33,363 nucleotides of DNA. Origin: Bacteriovoracaceae bacterium. Lineage in GTDB: Bacteria > Bdellovibrionota > Bacteriovoracia > Bacteriovoracales > Bacteriovoracaceae. Of the stretch, positions 16,212 to 23,304 are shown one piece after another. The number at the start of each line of letters is the position of its first letter. Position 1 is the first letter of the stretch. Under the pieces are notes generated by a model. It saw only the letters and a program-made list of their open reading frames with translations, was not told the DNA's origin and did not search any database. Made by a program: the position numbers and the translations under genes. The stretch is taken from the NCBI GenBank assembly GCA_021732585.1, contig JAKFUR010000160.1, positions 1 through 33,363 on the forward strand. Reading direction: 5' to 3'.

Positions 16212-17191
16212 CCGCGCAAAAGCCTTGCCGCGTCTTTGGCAAAATACGTCAGTACAATATCAGCGCCGGCTCGTTTAAATGAGGTCAGCACTTCCATCAT
16301 GACTTTATCCCCATCGATCCAGCCTTTCTCGGCGGCCGCTTTCACCATGGCGTACTCGCCCGACACATTATAAGCGGCAATCGGCAGTGTGCTGGCTTGG
16401 CGCAAACGATAAATCACATCGAGGTACGGAAGCCCAGGCTTCACCATTAAGATGTCAGCGCCTTCGGCTTCATCGAGAGCTGCTTCACGCAGGGCTTCGC
16501 GACCATTAGCGGGATCCATCTGGTAAGTTTTTTTATCGCCTTTCTTAGGTGCTGAGGCGAGAGCATCACGGAACGGGCCATAAAACGCCGAAGCGTATTT
16601 AGCGGTGTAACTCATAATCAACGTGCGTTCGAATCCTTCTCCATCCAGCGCGCTTCTCATGGCGCCCACACGGCCATCCATCATGTCCGAAGGTCCCAGG
16701 ATATCAAAACCCGCTTTCGCTGAAGCAATCGATTGCTTGATCAAGGCTTCAATACTGGCGTCATTAAGAATCTCGCCAGACTTCGGATCCACAATGCCGT
16801 CGTGGCCATCACTTGAGTACGGATCAAGGGCGATGTCGCCCATGAGGAGTAGATCAGGCAAAGCTTCTTTCATTGCACGAGCAGCACGCAAATTTAAATT
16901 GTCGGGGTTCCACGCTTCACGAGCGTCACTGGTTTTTTTAGCATCATCAATCGCGGGAAAAAGAGCGACGGTGCGAACACCTAGAGAAAATAATTCGCGG
17001 GCCTCTTTAACCAGTTCATCAATACTCAAGCGTGCGTGGCCGGGCATCGACGTGATCGCGGTGCGCTCAGCCTTTCCTTCACGAACAAACAGCGGCGCGA
17101 TGAAATCAGTCGCTGTGAGTTGATTCTCGCGCACCATCGATCGTAGGGCTTCACTGGAACGGTTACGGCGAGGTCGTTGAGGAATGTTCAT
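16208..17191 (-). CDS. hemB: Delta-aminolevulinic acid dehydratase (porphobilinogen synthase)
   Basis: The product is 327 residues, the usual size. Schiff-base lysines are K198 in SYTAKYASAFYGPF and K251 in MVKPGLPYLD. The metal loop reads GDIALDPYSSDGHDG, with Asp and Ala where zinc enzymes have Cys, so it is the magnesium-using type known from Pseudomonas. It joins two aminolevulinate molecules into porphobilinogen in haem synthesis. The gene is joined by ATGA overlaps to sufE upstream and to the heptosyltransferase downstream, making one translationally linked unit. Confidence 0.95.
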   Translation of the reverse strand: MNIPQRPRRNRSSEALRSMVRENQLTATDFIAPLFVREGKAERTAITSMPGHARLSIDELVKEARELFSLGVRTVALFPAIDDAKKTSDAREAWNPDNLNLRAARAMKEALPDLLLMGDIALDPYSSDGHDGIVDPKSGEILNDASIEALIKQSIASAKAGFDILGPSDMMDGRVGAMRSALDGEGFERTLIMSYTAKYASAFYGPFRDALASAPKKGDKKTYQMDPANGREALREAALDEAEGADILMVKPGLPYLDVIYRLRQASTLPIAAYNVSGEYAMVKAAAEKGWIDGDKVMMEVLTSFKRAGADIVLTYFAKDAARLLRG

Positions 17192-17616
17192 GGGCCACCC
17201 ATACTTTTATAAACCAGAGCGTACATTTGGATTTGTTTCATCATACTCGCTAAACCGTTCGTGCGGTTCATGGATAAATGCTCGGTGATACCAATCGCTT
17301 TAAGAAAATCACCTTTGTCAGATAAGATTTCCGCCGGAGTGGCTCCGTCATAGACATGCACCAACAATCCCACGATGCCCTTCACTAACAGCGCATCTGA
17401 GTCAGCCTGAAAGCGCACGCGGCCCTCAACAAATTGTGGATAGAGCCACACTTGCGACTGGCAGCCTTTCACTTTGAATTTTTCGAGGCGCTGCTCTTCC
17501 GGAAACACGGGCATCTCTTTGCCCACTTGGATCAGTTCTTTATACCGATCTTCCCAGTCGGAAAAGGCCATAAACCGCGTTTGTATCCGAGCAATCCGCT
17601 CATTCATCTCTGACAT
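17188..17616 (-). CDS. sufE: Cysteine desulphurase-activating protein SufE
   Basis: The product is 142 residues when started at ATG 17616 (MSEMNERIARIQ), near E. coli SufE (138). A TTG at 17628 and a second ATG at 17607 are alternatives; GAGGGG lies 2 bases before the first ATG and 11 before the second. C52 in VKGCQSQVW is the sulphur-accepting Cys. SufE takes persulphide from SufS and passes it to SufBCD. No other suf gene is in the window. It leads an operon with hemB and LPS-core genes; a strong promoter lies just upstream. Confidence 0.9.
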   Translation of the reverse strand: MSEMNERIARIQTRFMAFSDWEDRYKELIQVGKEMPVFPEEQRLEKFKVKGCQSQVWLYPQFVEGRVRFQADSDALLVKGIVGLLVHVYDGATPAEILSDKGDFLKAIGITEHLSMNRTNGLASMMKQIQMYALVYKSMGGP

Positions 17617-17636
17617 ATCCCCTCGCAATCTTATGC

Positions 17637-17666
17637 ATTATGCCGCCCGGCCTCTCTCTCTGGCAA
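17637..17666 (-). promoter_or_regulatory. Promoter of the sufE-hemB-LPS operon
   Basis: On the minus strand TTGCCA (17666-17661, 5 of 6), an 18-base spacer and CATAAT (17642-17637, 5 of 6). It is the best sigma 70 match I found in the window. The transcript would start near 17630, leaving a leader of about 14 bases with a GAGGGG site. Confidence 0.75.
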
Positions 17667-17683
17667 GCCAATGACCCACTGCT

Positions 17684-17711
17684 TAAAGCTTGCTCTTCAT
17701 TAGACCGAAAA
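17684..17711 (+). promoter_or_regulatory. Candidate sigma 28-type promoter of the GYF-domain gene
   Basis: TAAAGCTT (17684-17691) matches the FliA -35 consensus TAAAGTTT at 7 of 8 bases. After 12 bases (consensus 11) ACCGAAAA (17704-17711) matches GCCGATAA at 6 of 8. The spacing is one base long, so this is a candidate only. An AAGAGGA ribosome site follows at 17719. Confidence 0.35.
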
Positions 17712-17732
17712 CAACTCTAAGAGGATATCCCT

Positions 17733-18848
17733 ATGATTGACCTGCAAGTCATGAGTGAAGAAGAGATCGCCCACCAGAACATAGAGCTCTCAGAGCTTTG
17801 GATGGTGCGAATCAACGACGAAGTCTTTGGCCCTTACCACGTTGAGGCGCTCAAAGAGTACGCCGGTCTTAAGCAAGAGTCTTTCGCTGATGCGGATGTC
17901 TGCAACATGGCCGATCAGAATTGGATCATGTTTCTCCAGTCACCTTTGCGTAAGGCGAAACCGAAGGCAGCACCTCAGCTCGTGTCGGCTTCGACTCTAC
18001 AGACTCACAATAACTATCACATCGAACGCCATGGTCACCGCCAGGGGCCACACACCCACGAGCACATTCAAGCTCTCGTCAAAAAAGGCGAACTGCTTCC
18101 GACTGATCTCATCTCCGATAATGATGGATTCACGTGGCACAAGATGTATCAAATGAAAGCGTTTGAAGCGCGTCCCCATCAGGTCGAGCTTCTCCCGTTG
18201 GCGCCCTCGGAAGACTCATTCACCCGCGCCCATGAAGAAGCGATGCTCTCCCTGATGACAGAGGAAAACCCTGTCAAAGAGGGCTTAGTGTCTCTCGCGC
18301 ACTATGGTCACAGTAAGGCGACAACTGCGCTTAATCTTGAAGAGCTCACGGCCCACAAAGCTAGCACTCCGACCATCACACCTTCTCCGCGTTCTTGGTG
18401 GGCCAGTGCGAGTGCCGCTACGGCCGTTCTTGCTGTGATGATCTGGTGGGCGCAAGCGCCTGCGCCGACCGAACTCGCCCTGGTTCAAACAGAAGAAGCT
18501 GTGATAAACGAAGGTGAATCTCTTCTCAACAACGCTTCTCCACGTCGTGCGCGTCAGCCGGCCAGCACGCGTCCTACGCGTATCATTACACCGAACGCGC
18601 GCGTGAATTCGCGCCAAGCTCTGATGGATTATCGCGACACTCACGATTCAGAGCGCGAAATTCCCGAACCGGCCGAACCGATGGACGTGGATCCTTATGG
18701 TGCTGATAGCCAAGTTGCCCAAGAAAACTTAGGCAACACCGATCAAGCCGCTGTTCGTGCTCCCGCCACACCAGATGATGGTTATCGCTTGGAAGAACCT
18801 GTGCCAGGTGAAACTGGTCCAGTGGTCGAAGAAGTTGGGGACTTTTAA
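17733..18848 (+). CDS. Tandem GYF-domain protein with one membrane helix
   Basis: The product is 371 residues, starting at ATG 17733 after AAGAGGA. Two GYF_2 (DUF4339) domains lie at about residues 22-72 (LWMVRINDEVFGPY) and 95-145 (YHIERHGHRQGPHT, with HGHRQGP in place of the GP-Y centre). A Thr/Pro linker leads to one membrane helix at about 222-241 (ASAATAVLAVMIWW), then a Pro/Glu-rich, low-complexity tail of 130 residues. GYF domains bind proline-rich partners, so the cytoplasmic pair could anchor a partner protein at the inner membrane. With no cleaved signal sequence the GYF half is inside and the tail periplasmic. It is divergent to sufE and may be FliA-controlled. Its function is unknown. 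Confidence 0.6.
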   Translation: MIDLQVMSEEEIAHQNIELSELWMVRINDEVFGPYHVEALKEYAGLKQESFADADVCNMADQNWIMFLQSPLRKAKPKAAPQLVSASTLQTHNNYHIERHGHRQGPHTHEHIQALVKKGELLPTDLISDNDGFTWHKMYQMKAFEARPHQVELLPLAPSEDSFTRAHEEAMLSLMTEENPVKEGLVSLAHYGHSKATTALNLEELTAHKASTPTITPSPRSWWASASAATAVLAVMIWWAQAPAPTELALVQTEEAVINEGESLLNNASPRRARQPASTRPTRIITPNARVNSRQALMDYRDTHDSEREIPEPAEPMDVDPYGADSQVAQENLGNTDQAAVRAPATPDDGYRLEEPVPGETGPVVEEVGDF

Positions 18849-18858
18849 GTCCCCCTTT
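18837..18858 (+). terminator. Hairpin overlapping the stop codon of the GYF gene
   Basis: GGGGACTTTTAAGTCCCC (18837-18854) is a perfect palindrome containing the TAA stop, followed by CTTTG. The T tract is short, so it should only partly end transcription; tmk 20 bases downstream may rely on leakage from it or on its own start. Confidence 0.6.
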
Positions 18859-18872
18859 GTTACGCTTTCTCG

Positions 18873-19550
18873 GTGAATTTAGAACCAGGTCTCTCCAACT
18901 TCAGTGATGTCTTTCGTCCGCCACCGCAGGGGCTCTTTCTGAGCTTTGAGGGTGTTGAAGGTTCTGGCAAAAGCACGCAAATCACGATCCTCGAACAACA
19001 TTTCAAATCGCTAGGTCATCAGGTTCTCCTGCTACGTGAACCGGGCGGTACGGCCTTTGGCGAAAAATTGCGCGCTACGATTTTGGGTCTGGATGATGCC
19101 ATTGACCCTTTGAGTGAGACTTTTGTTTTTCTCGCTTCACGCGCCCAATTGCTGAAAGAAAAAATTCTGCCCTTCCTGCAACAACCCAAAGCTGTGGTGC
19201 TGCTGGATCGTTACGTGGACAGTACACTCGTCTATCAAGGCCTGGCGCAGAAACGTCCATTAGAGATGATCTGGGCCCTGCATCAGTTTGCGCCTTTGAA
19301 CACGCTTCCTCATGCTACGTTCTTTCTTGATATCGATGTCGAAACCTCGCTCGCACGCCAGGACTCACGCGGCCAAGCGAAGGACTATTTCGAATCACGC
19401 CAGCGCGAATTTCAAGAGCAGTTGGTGCAAGGTTACCGCACCATCGCGCGCCTCTATTCTGAGCGCATCCATCGTATCGATGCCTCTCAAAACGAGAACA
19501 CCGTGGCAGCCTCTCTGCAAAATGTCATCACGGCGCGGGGCTGGGTATGA
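18873..19550 (+). CDS. tmk: Thymidylate kinase
   Basis: The product is 225 residues, starting at GTG 18873 with about 20 residues before the first strand. P-loop GVEGSGKS is at 27-34, REPGGT at 55-60, DRY at 112-114 with the DRYVDSTLVYQG segment, and a LID-like RQDSRGQAKDYFESR. It phosphorylates dTMP to dTDP for DNA synthesis. No clear ribosome site precedes the GTG. The last four bases (ATGA) overlap holB, so both proteins are made together, as in many bacteria. Confidence 0.9.
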   Translation: MNLEPGLSNFSDVFRPPPQGLFLSFEGVEGSGKSTQITILEQHFKSLGHQVLLLREPGGTAFGEKLRATILGLDDAIDPLSETFVFLASRAQLLKEKILPFLQQPKAVVLLDRYVDSTLVYQGLAQKRPLEMIWALHQFAPLNTLPHATFFLDIDVETSLARQDSRGQAKDYFESRQREFQEQLVQGYRTIARLYSERIHRIDASQNENTVAASLQNVITARGWV

Positions 19551-20320
19551 GTCCTGAACTTCTTCTCGAGAAACTTCTGCGCTCGGGCAGCAAAGAGCGT
19601 CTCGCCCATTTTTATATTTTCCAAGGCCGCGGTCTCGACAGCGAAGCGCAAAAAGAGTGGGCCAAAACATTCGTGCGCCGTTATTGGAGCGAGATCGAAA
19701 AACGCAAAACTTTGCCAAAAGATATTCTGAATGACTCAGACCTGCTGTGGGTTAGACCGTGGGATGAGGAAGAGCAAGATCTGCGCGATGAATACGTCGT
19801 CGCCGATCTCAAAGCTCTGACAACTTTTTTGGGTTATCGCAGCCTCGGCGGTCAGCGTCGTTTTGTGGTGCTGGAAGAAATGCATCGTCTCTCTGCGACG
19901 GTGGCCAACCGGATGTTGAAAATTCTCGAAGAGCCCCATGGCGATGTCACTTACCTTGGTTTGAACCCGATGGGCGTCAAACTTCTTCCCACCATTGAAT
20001 CGCGCGCCCTTAGTCATGCACTCGCGTGGCCCACTAAAATTCTTAGCACACCGCTCGTGACAGAACTCCAAACCAAAATGCAGGGTGATTACCCTCTAAC
20101 GCGCTTCTTAGAGGACGCTAAGAAATCTTGGTCGCTTGAAGACCTTCTCAAGCAACTCCTCGCCTATGAACAACAGAATGATGGTCCGATTGCGTTAAAA
20201 CAGGAATTGTTGACGCTCGTGAAGGGCCGTCAGAAAGCGCAAATTTTCAACCAAGGTGCGGGCCCGCAACTGCAAGGTTTGTACGTCTATTTAACTCATC
20301 GTTTCCGCAGCGGTCGTTGA
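19547..20320 (+). CDS. holB: DNA polymerase III delta prime subunit-like (HolB)
   Basis: The product is 257 residues, shorter than E. coli delta prime (334). It begins like the AAA+ core (LAHFYIFQGRG), but the P-loop is replaced by FQGRGLDSEAQ, and the zinc-binding Cys are absent. Later motifs fit: RRFVVLEEMHRLSATVANRMLKILEEP (Walker B region, DEAD-like residues lost) and LLPTIESRA (sensor 1, SRC position is SRA). Delta prime does not need ATP in most bacteria, so these losses agree with a stator role in the clamp loader. The tmk-holB-ricT order supports this call. An alternative would be a degenerate DnaX-like protein. Confidence 0.75.
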   Translation: MSPELLLEKLLRSGSKERLAHFYIFQGRGLDSEAQKEWAKTFVRRYWSEIEKRKTLPKDILNDSDLLWVRPWDEEEQDLRDEYVVADLKALTTFLGYRSLGGQRRFVVLEEMHRLSATVANRMLKILEEPHGDVTYLGLNPMGVKLLPTIESRALSHALAWPTKILSTPLVTELQTKMQGDYPLTRFLEDAKKSWSLEDLLKQLLAYEQQNDGPIALKQELLTLVKGRQKAQIFNQGAGPQLQGLYVYLTHRFRSGR

Positions 20321-20374
20321 CTTCTCCTCCCCCGACAGCGACCATGAGTGGCTTAGCCCAACCGTGGAAAATTT

Positions 20375-22093
20375 ATGGATTCATCCTCATCTGACACTCC
20401 GCAAAGCGCGGACGAAAATATGATCGAAACGCCGCAACCGACCGCTCCTGAAGTTCAGGAGCCAGCGGAGCCGCTGCACGAGCATGATATTTCTGACAAC
20501 GATCTCGCCGCAAAATTTCGTGACGGCCAAATCTTACGTTTTGTCCGCGTGCGTTTTCCAGGCAACAACAAGCCGATGCCATTTTTTATCGGTGACGTTG
20601 ATTACCACTACGGCCAAAAAGTGGTCGCGATGTCTGAGAAAGGCATGGCGGTTGGTTTCGTTAATTCCTTTGCCTACGAAGTAAAATTCCACCGCGGTCT
20701 CCTTCCGATCCGCAGTATCGTTAAGTTCGCCTCCGCGGAAGACGGCCAGGCCGACGAAGTCACCTTCCGCGAAGAGCGCCGCTTGCGTGAGATCGTCGAT
20801 CGCATGATCGAGAAGAGCCAACTCGACATGGTGGTCACACAGGTCGAACTCACTCAGCTCGGCAAAAAAGCTATCTTCTCTTTCACCGCTCCTACGCGCG
20901 TGGATTTCCGAGGTCTCGTCCATGAGATCGTCGGAGTACTCAAGATGCGCATTGAACTGCGCCAGATCTCAGTGCGTGATCGTGCCGCTGCGGTTGGAGG
21001 CCTTGGCCCTTGCGGCCGCGAGCTGTGCTGCTCAAGCTTCCTCGCCAAATACGGCAACGTGGGCATCAAGCTCGCGAAGAACCAAGACCTCTCACTCAAC
21101 TCGTCGAAGATCAACGGTGTGTGCGGTCAGCTTAAGTGCTGCCTCACCTACGAAGACGAAGTGTACCAAGAGAAGCGCAAGAAAATGCCACGGGATAATG
21201 CTTTGGTGAAAACCAAAGACGGCAATTGCGGTAAAGTCATTCGCTTGCATATTCTCTCCGAGCAGTTCGAAACCATTTCACCCGAAGGCATCATCCGTCG
21301 CTACGTCGCTGAGATGTGGGATGGTCTCGCTGAAGGTTTAGAGATTCCGAAGTTTTTCGAGAACGGTGTGACCGATCTTTCGAAAACCGTCATCGGCCTC
21401 GACCAAGTGGCCGCTCGTAAAGCAGAAGAGCACGAGCGCCATGTAAAAGAAGCTAAGGCCGAAGCGAAAAACTACGCTGATAAAATTTTTGAACAGCTCT
21501 TTGGTGAGAAGACCCTCGATTGGTCTTTGCCTGATGTGGCCGAACCGAATTCTCCTTTGCGCAAACTTGTAGTGCCTGAGGAAGAAGAAGAAATCGTTTA
21601 CGTCGCTCCCGAAGATGAATCTTTGGATGATGACGACGATGAAGAAGACATGGAAGGCGAAGAGTCGCACGCCAGCGCGGATGACGACGATGAAATGCCG
21701 GCCGCTCCTTCTCAAAGAGCACAGCCCACCTCACCACCTTTGCGCCAAGAGCATCGTCCAGATTACCACGCGAATCCTCGTCAGCAGGACAACCGTCCAC
21801 GCCAAGACGAGCGCCATCGCCAACAACAACCTCAACGCAATGATCAGCGCCCACGCGATGATCGTCCCCGTGATGATCGCCCACGTCAGCATGACAATCG
21901 TGGTCCACGCCCGGATCAACATCGTGGCCCTCATCGTGATCCTCAGCAGACCCAAGGCCCACGTCCGCAGCAACCTCCTCGTGAACCGGGACAACCAGGC
22001 CAGGCGGGTGAAGGCCAACGCCGTCGTCGTCGTGGCGGTCGCGGAGGTCGTGGCGGTGGTAACGGCGGACCTCAACGTCCTCCGCAAGGCTAG
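20375..22093 (+). CDS. ricT: PSP1-domain protein of the RicT/YaaT family with acidic and RGG-rich tail
   Basis: The product is 572 residues, about twice B. subtilis RicT (275). The PSP1 core spans about 50-315. Cys occur as CGRELCC (213, 218, 219) and CGQLKCC (250, 255, 256) plus C285, the pattern that in B. subtilis holds Fe-S clusters in the RicAFT complex. Residues about 412-445 are strongly acidic. From 470 on the tail is Arg, Gln, Pro and Asp-rich, ending in RRRRRGGRGGRGGGNGG (549-565), like an RNA-binding RGG box. The holB-ricT order is conserved in Bacillus. The complex there controls mRNA processing by RNase Y. Here the extra tail suggests direct RNA binding, which is inference. Confidence 0.75.
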   Translation: MDSSSSDTPQSADENMIETPQPTAPEVQEPAEPLHEHDISDNDLAAKFRDGQILRFVRVRFPGNNKPMPFFIGDVDYHYGQKVVAMSEKGMAVGFVNSFAYEVKFHRGLLPIRSIVKFASAEDGQADEVTFREERRLREIVDRMIEKSQLDMVVTQVELTQLGKKAIFSFTAPTRVDFRGLVHEIVGVLKMRIELRQISVRDRAAAVGGLGPCGRELCCSSFLAKYGNVGIKLAKNQDLSLNSSKINGVCGQLKCCLTYEDEVYQEKRKKMPRDNALVKTKDGNCGKVIRLHILSEQFETISPEGIIRRYVAEMWDGLAEGLEIPKFFENGVTDLSKTVIGLDQVAARKAEEHERHVKEAKAEAKNYADKIFEQLFGEKTLDWSLPDVAEPNSPLRKLVVPEEEEEIVYVAPEDESLDDDDDEEDMEGEESHASADDDDEMPAAPSQRAQPTSPPLRQEHRPDYHANPRQQDNRPRQDERHRQQQPQRNDQRPRDDRPRDDRPRQHDNRGPRPDQHRGPHRDPQQTQGPRPQQPPREPGQPGQAGEGQRRRRRGGRGGRGGGNGGPQRPPQG

Positions 22094-22101
22094 GACACAC
22101 C

Positions 22102-23304
22102 ATGGGTGCTCCGCTCAAGCTGCTGCACACATCGGATTGGCACCTCGGGAAAAAGCTCTTCAAACTCGAGCGGCTGCCTGAGCAAGAGCGATTCCTGGCT
22201 GAAATCTTGGAGATCATCAAACGCGAAGGCGTCCATCACCTGCTGGTTGCCGGTGATATCTTTGATGTGCCCCAACCACCGCACCGCGCTTTGCGCGTGT
22301 TCTACGACTTCATATCTACCCTGACGGCCACTACCACCTGCGAGATGTGGGTCATCGGCGGTAATCATGACTCAGGGACGCTGCTCGATGCACCTGCGGG
22401 TTTGATTGATGAAAAACGCATTCACTTGTTTGGAGCTTTACGCCCGGATGCCAGCACCCATTGGGTGAAGCTGCCACTGCCCTCTGGAAAGAGTCATGTG
22501 GACCTTTGTTTGTTGCCCTACTTCCGGCATCACGAACTCGCCCCATGGAAAGGTGACATCGACGTCACGCAACCGGGCTGGCCGGAAGAACTCGTTCGGC
22601 GTTTCCTTGCGACCCCTCCGGCCGCCACGTCTGCTGGGCGCATTCTCATGGCCCATCATCTCTTTGGCATGTTTGAAGCTGCGGGCTCAGAACAGGCCCT
22701 CGCTCTTTCAGGACTCGAAAGTATTCCTTTGGACTGGCTCGCAAGCTTTGACTACGCGGCCTTGGGCCACATTCATAAACCGCAAACGCTACGCAAGCAG
22801 AAACCTTTTGTGCGCTACTGTGGCTCTCCGATCGCCATGCGTTTTTCTGAAACCGCTCCTAAAGGCGTCGAGCTTCTAAGCTGGGATGAGTCGGGATTTA
22901 CTAACAAGACGTTGCCTCTAACGACCTGGCGCCCATTGATGTCTCTGAATCTCACGCAGGACAACTGGAAAAAATCAGTTGAAGACATCTCACCTAGTGA
23001 ACTTCCCGCGGCGATTGAGATTTATTTGAAGCTGAAGGCTCCCGTGCCAGGGCTGGTGGAAGAAATTCGCCTCGAGTGTGAGAGGCGCGGCCTGGAACTT
23101 TTAAGTGTCATGCCGCAGTTCGAAATCGAAGACAAAAAAGACGCGAAGGAAAACTGGACCACACTTTTAAAACTCACGCCGGAAGAGCTGTTCAATTCTT
23201 TCTACCTTTCTAAGTTTCCGGAAGAAACAGAAGTTCCTACAGATTTAGCACACGACATGCGTGCACTGTGGGAGGAGGCCCGACGTGCACCTCCATCAGC
23301 TTAA
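22102..23304 (+). CDS. sbcD: Nuclease SbcCD subunit D
   Basis: The product is 400 residues. The calcineurin-like phosphoesterase motifs are in order: SDWHLGK (D12, H14), GDIFD (D52), GGNHD (N88, H89, D90), a His pair in MAHHLFG, and LGHIHKPQ. These bind the two manganese ions. The C-terminal part is a capping domain. It pairs with SbcC to cut hairpins and DNA ends. The stop overlaps the sbcC start by 20 bases. An AGGA site lies 8 bases before the ATG. Confidence 0.9.
   Translation: MGAPLKLLHTSDWHLGKKLFKLERLPEQERFLAEILEIIKREGVHHLLVAGDIFDVPQPPHRALRVFYDFISTLTATTTCEMWVIGGNHDSGTLLDAPAGLIDEKRIHLFGALRPDASTHWVKLPLPSGKSHVDLCLLPYFRHHELAPWKGDIDVTQPGWPEELVRRFLATPPAATSAGRILMAHHLFGMFEAAGSEQALALSGLESIPLDWLASFDYAALGHIHKPQTLRKQKPFVRYCGSPIAMRFSETAPKGVELLSWDESGFTNKTLPLTTWRPLMSLNLTQDNWKKSVEDISPSELPAAIEIYLKLKAPVPGLVEEIRLECERRGLELLSVMPQFEIEDKKDAKENWTTLLKLTPEELFNSFYLSKFPEETEVPTDLAHDMRALWEEARRAPPSA

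Noticed and set aside
16208-17191. TTCGAATCC in hemB as a tRNA T-loop
   Set aside because: No acceptor or anticodon stem surrounds it, and it lies inside a clear hemB frame.
21453-22220. 255-residue open frame on the minus strand opposite the ricT tail
   Set aside because: It mirrors the repetitive Arg/Asp/Gly codons of the ricT tail, has a His/Val/Asp-rich low-complexity sequence, and overlaps the start of sbcD.
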